A DNA stretch of 64,000 bases from Paracyclopina nana. Its lineage: Eukaryota; Arthropoda; Copepoda; Cyclopoida; Cyclopettidae. Where the stretch lies: contig JAGUCH010000005.1 in NCBI GenBank assembly GCA_019096065.1, positions 372,001 through 436,000 on the forward strand, in the 5' to 3' direction. The notes beneath the pieces are model-generated. The model saw only the letters and a program-made list of their open reading frames with translations, did no database searches and had not been told where the DNA came from. A program made the translations under genes and the position numbers. Shown piece after piece: positions 55,709-64,000 of the stretch (its first letter is position 1; every line of letters begins with the position of its first letter).

Positions 55709-58700
55709 TCAACAATTGGATGTTGTTTTCTGCATCATTCTCCTCTTTGGAGGAAAAGCAATCCGGGATGGAACCCTCTCATCACAAGGGCTGGTGGGCA
55801 GTGAGGCATTGTTATTTTTGGCCTCCAAAGCATCCTCAACTGAGGATGTCTTATCACAGAGCCCTTCCACAGCAGGAGCAACAACGGCATTTTGTTGTTG
55901 GGCAAAATCAGCTGATTTGAGGCCACTCAGCAAGCTTGGAGGCTGGGGGGAATTGGAGGCCTCACTGTTGAAGTCACCAAGGCCTTCATCACTGAGGCCA
56001 GCATCATCAGAGTCAATTTTGGAGGTGTCTCTTTTCTCCTCTTCCAAATCTTCCTCTTCTTCATTGCAGGAATGGCTGTTGTTGTTGTTGTTGATGTTTT
56101 CCAGGCTGTCTCGAGAGGTTGCGTGACTGTTTTGATTCAATTCTTGCGGCGGAATCAGCTGACGCGGGTGAATTCCCTCAATGGAAGTGGGCCGCTGTGC
56201 TCTCAGCACCTGCTGCACCTGCTGCACCTCTTCATTTTGATTCAAACTGAAATATCAAAATTATACATATTTTGAGCTTATGGAAAAGTCCTTAATAATA
56301 ATTTCATTTAAGCGGAATTTTGTAAACTCTGTTTTAATATTTTTGTAAATTGTTAAGAAATATAAAAAATATTTTTTTTAAAGCATTGCCAACTTTTAAC
56401 CATGAAAAGCTGAGCTTTTCAATGTAAATTGGGTGAGTGCGCGCTCGCTTTGTTTACGGCGCGCCGGTCAGCGCTCTGACAGCTGCTCAGCGTATACCGT
56501 TACAATCTGAATTCTGTTATTTTTTTCAAAATTCAGTGGCGGGAAATTTAACTCACTCTTCAAGTTTGGTCCCATTATTCATGACAATTGTGGGCGTTGA
56601 GTGCCAAGCAATGTTAGTGAGCTCCTTCTTCTGCTGTGATGATGCCAAAAATGAGTCTTCTTCAGCTGATGATGCTACCACAGCTGCTGACATTGTGGTG
56701 GGTGAGAAGACTTGTGGCGGTGGCAACTCTTTATTGTGCTTGATCCTCCATTGAAGCTCTTCAACCTGAAGCAAAAAAATAAATGAGAGCGGAGCGAGAT
56801 GACTTGCCGAAGGCGTTTATGTAAATTAAGCCAAAAAATCCCAAATTTGAACTAATTTTTGACCTTATAGGATTTTTGCCCTGAATCCCCACAGTGCATA
56901 TAATTTGTTTGCTATTTGCAAAGCTTTTTCCCGTTTGGATCTAAAAAAAGGCTGATATTTCTGGATAGCAGGCAACGCTCCGCTCAAATTAAGCAGGACA
57001 GCACAGCAGCGCTTGTGACTTGGACACCTAAACATCTAGTTTTATTGCGTCCACTTTTTTAGTCCCAAATGCCCCTCAGTGCATCTATTGAGACTGGTTG
57101 ATCCGGCTTGTTTTTAATGCTCCGCTCAAATTATCCGAGTCGGAAAAGTACACCTTGGACACCTAACTAGCTCGTATTTTCTAAAAGCACCAACTTCAAA
57201 GGATTTCAATTAGCTTATTAACCATATTGCCAGGCAATTCTATTATGAATAGGGCTCATTCCTTACTCAGCTTTTTGATAGTAACAAGGTAACGATTAAG
57301 TTAGGAAAAAAACTAATGTTTTTGGGCTTGAAGTGAAACCGTTGAGTCATGCAAAGGTCATGTTACATGATCCGTTACTTTTAGCTGAATAAGGATTGAA
57401 ACTGGAAAACGGTTAACTAGCATTAAAAAAACCCCGTTACTTGACCATTGGAAAAAACAATGTGCATGTCTATTAAGGCAAAATTGCATGCGTTTTGCTT
57501 TACGTTGCCAAAATTGAGCTCAGAATCTTGGCTGGATTATGCTACTGTTTTTTAGAGAATAAAAAAGTGTGACAAATTTGTTGCCTTACCTGCATTGAGA
57601 TTCTCGTCTTGTTTTTGCTTTCCGTCTGGAAAAAGCTCTCGAGTTGAGTTTTCTCCCACGACAATTGCCTAAAAAGAGAGGGAAAAAAGGATCAATCATT
57701 GGCACGAGCCCGAAAAAGGGGGGAAAAAGGTTTACAGCGTTCTTGCACAAATATTCAAATGGGTTAGAAAATGCTTGCATATGAATTTATGGATAGAACT
57801 AAAATCCGTTATTTTTCGTTATACATACGGGGTTATTGAAGAAGACGATGGAGTCACTGTGAAACTGTTAGCAATGAAATAAAGGAAATACGAGTGAATA
57901 TACGTGGCTCGGTCAGTACACGCTTTTATGGGAGTAGCCACTTTTTAACGTTATTTTTAATTAATAACCGAACAAACCTTTTTCAAAACTGTTTTTAGAG
58001 GTTTAAAAATTAGCTCAATGCTGTAAAATTGTCTGAAATGAAATCGGAACGAAATGCTAAAAACCGTTAATTTAAAAGGACGTTACTACGTGACTGCCGA
58101 AAAATAGTGTACGGAACGAGCCAAAGTTTACACAATATAGGAGGAAATCACCAATCCAACATTTTAAAACTTTGTTAGGCTTCATCAGCTGAGTGTGTAC
58201 CTTTCCAATTCAGTTTTTGCTGCCAGCTGGACAGTGAGGTCTTCTACCCTCGAGTTGGCCTTTTCTAGCATGGCCTTCGTCCTTTCCAGCTCGTCGAGTT
58301 GTTGCAAATGTCTCGTTCTTTCCTCCCTTAATTTATGGAGCTCGGCCGTTCTCATTTCCACCACCAACTAGGGAACAAGAGCACAGTGAGGAAACTTTTG
58401 CTTAAAAAACATTGAGAGTGATTTCATGCCAATGCTTTTCACAATTACTTTTCAGTAACTTTACACTCTGCATACACTGTAAAGTCACTTTACATCCCTC
58501 CAGGTACTTTTTTGTTGGTGTAGGTACTGGAAAGTTACTTTTCTTTGAAAGCATGTGAACAACTTTATGCTTTGCTTTCATCAACTTTACAGCCCTTTTA
58601 TAAACTTTACAGTTCTTGCTTATGTCACTCCAAGCGAATAAAGCTGTGTATCTATAAAACAGTGTACCTAGAGTTGTCAAACAATGACAAAAGCCTTATT

Positions 58701-61700
58701 CAAGTTCAGTTAACAACAGCATTTTTGACAGGTTTTCCACTTTACAAACAGCTGAGTTTTACTTCCCTTGAGGTGGTAAAAAGACCATTTTTTTGCAAAC
58801 ACTATTTATAGGCCCAGGTCAGTTATTTTACAGCATAACACTCTTTCCTTTAACCATATTTAAAGAACATTGCAAAGTTTTTGAGGGATGTAAAGCAAAA
58901 TTACAGCCTATGTAAGGCATGAAGTTAATTGTGGACCAGTTTTTCACAATTGTTCAATAGAGACGCTTTACTGCCTGCCATCAGGTAGAAATAGCTATTT
59001 TTTGGCAGTACCTGAAGCGATTCCACTTCTCGCGTGAGAGATTGACGTTTGCCAGGGCTCAGCATTTCATCACATCGATCTGGATCATCTTCTTGGCTCA
59101 AAATAGCGATGAAACGATTGGCTTCATCTTTCAACCTTTTGATCTCTGCCAAGACTTCCTGAAAATAGCACACCACAAAAAGTCAAAAGTGAGAAAAACT
59201 CTTGCTTTGTTCGTTTATGTCAAGGATAATTTATCTGTCTTTTTAAAATTAACGTTGAACATATTCAAAAGCTATTTAACAAATTTTGATAAATTTGTTT
59301 TTTTATAGTAATATATAGAGATTTTAAAAAAATCCATTTTCACAAGTTTTTGCAAATGATGCAATTGTTTAAATGAGTTACCCAAGATTCTTAGATAACT
59401 TAGATATTAGACAATTTTCTATGTTAAAATACTAAAAAAACTAGTTTTTTTTTAAAGCATGGTAAGCAATTAAGGTGTGTGTGCATGTCAAGAATAACTT
59501 AGAGGGCCAAGCTCAATTATTCATTGTGGGAAACGAGGGTGGAAGAAGCGTTGTAAATCAGCCCTAAATTGCTTACTTAGCAGATACAAACAAGGAGTTG
59601 CGCCATTGTGGCTTTTCTGGCCGCTTTTCGGCTCTTTTGCAATGTTTACCTCCTTCTCAGCTTGCCACGCTTCATCTCTGCTCTCGTATTGAGCAATGAT
59701 TTCGTGGTGATTCTCCTCTCTTCTCTTCATTTTGTCGCTGAAAGATTGCTCCAAATGGATGAGCTCCGAGTTGTGTTTGGACTTGATTTCATGCAGATCC
59801 TTTTCAAATGTGCTCAGCTGTCGTTTCAGCTCACTCTCAAAGGTGTTGCGAGCATTATTCACTGCTGTTGTCTTGTCACGCAAAACTGGAACAAACAGCA
59901 ACAAATTATCATAATTAACACCAGCTCCTTTTTCACCCAGGTTCACCTACAAAAACTTCAAATTGACCAACGGGTCTGTATAAGTTATCTATCAAAATAC
60001 ATTACTTATACAGAACATTGTTTTGAAAATCACGTAGTTCCACCTAAAAGAACTCAATGGCTCATTATCTTCCGCGTCTTTGATCGTAGCATGGTTGCGG
60101 TTGTTATCGGTTCTTATTTACTGACGAGGTTGCGATGTCAGTAAATAAGAAGCGATAACAACCGTAACCAAGCCACGATCAAAGACGCGGAAGATAATGA
60201 GCCAATGTTAAAATATTTTATGAGATGGATAGTTTATCATTGATCATTAGGTCTGATATAAGTTATCTATTAAAATACATTACTTATACAGAATTGTTTT
60301 GAACTTCTTTAAGAACCTAAACAAATGTTTTTAAAAGGGAATAGATGGTTTTTATAAGTGGCCAAGATTGCTACAATGTCGCCCCTATCAGGTCTGTATA
60401 AGTTATCTATTCTACGAGTATTTATACGGAGCGATGCGTGAAATAGCAAGATTACTGTGAAACTTAATTTAGCAAAAGAGTGGTTTTTGGCAATTTTTTT
60501 AATATTTTGATGATATGGGTAGTTTCATCATTGGTCTGTATAAGTTATCTATTTTGTGATATACTTATACAGAGCGATAATAGAAATGTATTTTATAAGC
60601 AAAAATGACACTGGGTCTGTATAAATTATCTAATAATGTAATATTTAAATGTAGCCACATTTTACTGGCTTCTTTATAAATGGCCATTAAAATATGTTGT
60701 ATGGCCAATTATCATCACAATTTACAAATTTTACACAATATGAAATCTGCAAAAAAATTCCAGTGTGGCACTCTGGCCAGGAAAAATTGGCAAAAGTGAG
60801 AGGGGAAAAGCAAAGCTTACATTAATGAATGCACCATCACAAAAGCCTGAGGAAAACTGAAATCTGTTGCTCTAACCAGTTAATCAATTCATCTCACTGC
60901 ACAATTAACTAATTTTCCAGCTTTGCAAGATTTCAACTAGAATTCTCTCATTTTACTTACAACACAAAATCATGCTTTTCCCATGACTCTAAAGACATGA
61001 TAAAAAATAGATCAAGCCTTTTCTAAAGGTTTCTGATATAATTTTTAATTAAAAAATAGGGAATAAAGGGCTATTACCTACCTAATTTTAGTAAAGTTAA
61101 GTATTTATTTTTTAATTAAAAAACATATGTTTTTATTTGTTAAATGAAAATATTAAATGGCCCCTTTTAAAAGGCATTAACAATTTGAAATGAGATTTCA
61201 GTGCTTTTTTGGGTTTGGAGGCCATTTTTGTCGCGTTACTTAGCTAAAAATGGTTTTTAGCTCACCTTGCTGAATTTTGAGGTTGTGTTCGGCCCTGGCA
61301 GAAGACAGCCTCTCCTCGTAAGAGGCTGACACTTTGGCAACAGCTGCTTTAACCTCACGCTCAATAATTTTGGCCTGGTTCTCTTTTTCCTCTTTGGATA
61401 TCTGAAAAATACGCAACAAAACGGCTCATTTTTGGCGATAGATAATTTGCCAAATTGAGTGGTGCAAAATCAGTCAGCCATTAAGAAACCAATTTTTTTA
61501 AAAAAAGAGCATCCTTTTAATTTTTTTTTTTCACTTAAAAAAAGGTAAAAAGCCATTTCCTGCACAAGAATGAAAAGAGTGCGATTTTTTATTGCATCAC
61601 TCTCTATGATAATAAAAAAGCCCACGCGCGTCCATCTCAATCACGCAATTAACAAAATGGTCATGTCACGCAACCTCGTAACACAAATGTAAAAAAGGGA

Positions 61701-63514
61701 GGCCCAACTCATCTGCGAATCAAATTATACTTCTATTTTAAAAGATCGATTAAAAAATCATTTTGGCTTCCAGTATTGGAAAATATTTGTCAGTAGCCGC
61801 ATATTTGCAGAGTATTTAGCCATTTTTGCAAATTTGCCATATTTGCCACATTTTTTGCATTTTCATGAATAAATAAGTATTTAGTTTTTTAAATTTTCCT
61901 TTTTTTCAAATTCAGCATTATTGCCAAAAAATGGTATTTTTAAACTATCAAATTCGGCCATTTTTGCAACATATCAGCTCTTTTGGTTATTTAAACAGCA
62001 CGAAGGCTCAAAAAATGAAAATAGAATCGCCTATAGATGAACGGGGCCTCAATAGCAACATAGCTCAATTTTCAGTGCTTTACACCAAAAAAAATTACAG
62101 TGTGTAAGCGTTTAAACTCGATTTACCTGTTCTTGCAGCAATTGTTGGATGCCATAACTAGCATTACTCCTACTCATGCCTCGACCTTGGATTTTCTCTT
62201 CAGCTCTGGACAGCTGATTTGAGGATCCATTTAAGAGATTGGAAGATGAAGAGATGGATGTTGTCTCCTCTGAAGCAACCACACTGGGCTGAACGGCAGC
62301 CGGCTGGTGCACAGGGGTCGAAGTGGGCAGATTCGGCGTTGAAGCAGCTGGCCCTGAAAAATTGAATTTTTGAATTTTTTCGGCTGGAAAACATCAAATT
62401 CTCTTAATTGGGAGCTAGAAAAAAACAATTAAAATTAGTAAAAACAACAATTAAAATGCTCGTTCCCTAAATGCATAAAAGTAAAGTAAAGCAAGGTTCA
62501 TTTTATAGTTATGCTCCAGATGTTTTAAGCCATGAAATCGAGCCTTAGGTTAATGACTGTAAAGCATGGGTGCTAATTTCATGCTCTTGAGCCAAAAACC
62601 ACAAAAAAGAATAAAAAACATTTTTCATTAAAAAAGGTGGGAAAATGTAACATGACTTCTAAATGGCTACAAGGTAAATTTTAAAAAAGCCAACTGGTGG
62701 AGAAAACTTGAGTTATTGGTGAAATCATAGAATCCATTGTGTTGAAAAAAAACTTTAAAAGTTTCTTTTTATGATTCAAAGAACAGCTTTGCCATGAAAA
62801 AAATCACCTTTTAAACTTTCACCAGGGCACTAAAATTAGATCACTTGATTACAAAGAGAAAGATGACTCTTCTCTTTGAATTAAGGGAACTAATCCAGGC
62901 TCTAATAAAAAATTTGCCTTGAGGATTCTCCTGCTGTGAACACTCACCACTAACAATTTTCACTTCATTCTCCTTTCACCACTTTCAGAATTGGAAAATG
63001 CCTAATTGTTGGCAGAAAAATGACAATTCAAAGTGGACAAAAAAGCCAGCTTTGAAGACAAAGGATAGCAAAAAAACCACCCACAACATTGTTAAAAATG
63101 CATAAGGACTGGAGTTGCCATATTTGCTAACTTGTAAATGGGCACCTCCACGCATCTTTGGCAACAGGCCATTGTAAAATAAGGCAGAGGTTGCACTAGA
63201 CCATGGCTGATTTGTTCTTCAAAGTATGACAAAGCATTCACTTGTGGGCTAGTCATACCATGCATGCTTTAAAAACTACTAAAAACTTGAAAGAATTGTC
63301 GATGATTGAATTTAAGGAGCAACGCATACTTTTCTTCAATTTAAAATATTTAGCAATCAATAAGCTTGTTGATGACTCTGCATTGTTATTTTCCAGATTA
63401 ATTTTTATTTCCCGCGACTGAAACATGGCACAAATGGAAAAATCCTCGTTTGAATGCAAATTTTTTGGAGATGAGCGCCACATTACCTTGTAATTTAATT
63501 TCGTCCAGTGTCAT
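55709..63514 (-). CDS. MTUS1: MTUS1/MTUS2-like microtubule-associated coiled-coil protein, nine exons
   Basis: Exons (complement): 63514-63487, 62353-62127, 61401-61266, 59885-59650, 59158-59012, 58367-58201, 57668-57590, 56765-56557, 56246-55709. Phases agree throughout, giving 588 residues. The N-terminal third is Ser/Thr/Pro-rich. Residues about 85-400 form a long coiled coil (AKIIEREVKAAVAKV, EIKSKHNSELIHLEQSF, VVEMRTAELHKLREERTRHL). Its end, RISM.QVEELQWRIKHN, parallels the MTUS family's conserved end of the coiled coil (SMENEELLWKL). The C-terminal quarter is acidic and low complexity with Asn and Glu runs (NNNNN, EEEEDLEEE). Family members bind microtubules, and some bind EB1 or the AT2 receptor. 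The nine-codon first exon (MTLDEIKLQ) is chosen because it has an ATG, a GTAATG donor and matching phase; a longer isoform starting outside the window is possible. MTUS1 versus MTUS2 cannot be separated here. Confidence 0.75.
56433..56514. repeat. 85-bp direct repeat, copy B
   Basis: Same orientation and about 95% identical to 55618-55703. It lies in the last intron of the MTUS-like gene, so the two copies bracket the last exon. Confidence 0.85.
56780..57585. other. MTUS-like intron 7
   Basis: No exon fits. The words gctccgctcaaattaagcag and gctccgctcaaattatccga recur at about 56976 and 57119, a weak local duplication. Confidence 0.4.
59972..60640. repeat. Array of five palindromic GGTCTGTATAAGTTATCTAT units
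   Basis: Units start near 59972, 60249, 60391, 60533 and 60614. The first four continue to an inverted copy of the same start (acttatacaga or close) 12-25 bp later, so each is a small hairpin tctgtataag...cttatacaga. The array lies in MTUS-like intron 3. Confidence 0.8.
60059..60203. mobile_element. 145-bp near-perfect hairpin
   Basis: Left arm 60059-60125 and right arm 60137-60203 are reverse complements with about five mismatches in 67, around an 11-bp loop. The arms contain gcgtctttgatcg and ggttgttatcg. It sits between the first and second palindromic units of the surrounding array, as if inserted. Confidence 0.9.
60641..61265. other. Remainder of MTUS-like intron 3
   Basis: AT-rich, nothing recognisable. 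Confidence 0.35.
61402..62126. other. MTUS-like intron 2
   Basis: Long A/T runs and scattered words. No exon or repeat can be supported. Confidence 0.35.
62354..63486. other. MTUS-like intron 1
   Basis: AT-rich. The 76-codon minus-strand frame at 63253-63483 is not in phase with either neighbour and has no signature. Confidence 0.4.
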
Positions 63515-64000
63515 AATCCAATGAGTGTAATTAAATTTGAATTCCCTATTGTATAGCAAGTGTGTAGCACTATTTTATGGTGAAACAAGTCTCTAAATAT
63601 TGGCATTAAAAATTCAGCAAAGTTCAAAAAGCATGAAAACTTGGCTCACCAACTCAAGGGAGGTAATTTATGCAACTAGTTTAACTTAAAAGCTTGTGGC
63701 ACCCAAACTTGAGCGCAGTATCAAATACCAATAAAAAACTTAAGGCTCAAGATCATATTCATCCCAAAAAAATTCTAAAAACAATCGGATTTTTCCATCA
63801 TGAGATGATTTCAGTCTAGAGAAATGAAAACAAATTTGAGGCGTTCCAATCAAAGTTCACCATCAAGCAAGTAGATTTCTCAAAATTATTTTTTTTCTAA
63901 AAAAAAGTTACGTCAAAAGTAGTAATTGATTAAAAAGTACGTCAATGTCATCAATAAGTGTTGACATAGATGAACACACCACACAAAGCCAAGCAAGGGT
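63515..64000. other. Upstream flank of the MTUS-like gene
   Basis: No exon recognised. It may hold a 5' UTR or promoter of the short isoform, or part of a longer intron. Confidence 0.3.

Noticed and set aside
55611..56126. A 171-codon plus-strand frame with Ser- and Leu-rich product
   Set aside because: Antisense to the last MTUS-like exon. The minus frame is in phase with eight upstream exons.

Overview
The window is AT-rich animal nuclear DNA. Genes are split by GT-AG introns, canonical eukaryotic tRNA genes are present, and the proteins belong to metazoan families: a BAIAP3/Munc13-4-type C2-MUN-C2 protein, a cuticlin-like ZP-domain protein, a rhodopsin-family GPCR, a serpin-like protein and an MTUS-type coiled-coil protein. 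The cuticlin-like ZP protein and a receptor resembling Tre1/moody point to an invertebrate, probably an ecdysozoan, but I cannot name the species. I rebuilt exon structures by hand from splice sites and reading-frame phase. In almost every gene all junction phases agree, which is the main support for the models.

Layout. 2-322 (+) is the 3' end of an unknown gene. 2030-5496 (+) is a six-exon, 809-residue plant-type C2 phospholipase D with two HKD motifs. It converges on 5793-34085 (-), a 25-exon BAIAP3/UNC13D-like gene of about 1536 residues that carries one apparent single-base frameshift in exon 16. The 13.4-kb intron 3 of that gene holds a 10.3-kb GC-rich LTR retrotransposon (18800-29148) with near-identical LTRs, a CTAG target duplication, broken gag and pol frames and an env-like third region. 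The same intron also holds a fold-back element (31525-31906). A tRNA-Asp gene lies at 35874.

37330-49977 (-) is a nine-exon ZP-domain gene of 393 residues. A GPCR gene (46463-48151, +) is nested antisense in its first intron and a second tRNA-Asp gene lies in its fourth intron. A 0.4-kb repeat occurs in opposite orientations in introns on either side of ZP exons 2-6. Next, all on the minus strand, are a serpin-like gene with an N-terminal membrane anchor (50352-51726), a 290-residue orphan with a Cys-rich tail (52014-54075) and an MTUS1/2-like gene (55709-63514). Two identical tRNA-Asn genes lie beside and inside the orphan gene.

Introns and intergenic DNA are full of unrelated minisatellites with unit lengths of 18-22 bp and of palindromic or fold-back elements. 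The genes do not form an evident pathway. BAIAP3-like proteins (dense-core vesicle exocytosis) and PLD (phosphatidic acid) both act on membranes, but nothing beyond adjacency links them here. The points most worth checking are the plant-type PLD in an animal locus, the env-bearing retroelement inside the BAIAP3-like gene, the nested GPCR with a non-standard DRY position, and the long inverted repeats inside the ZP transcript.
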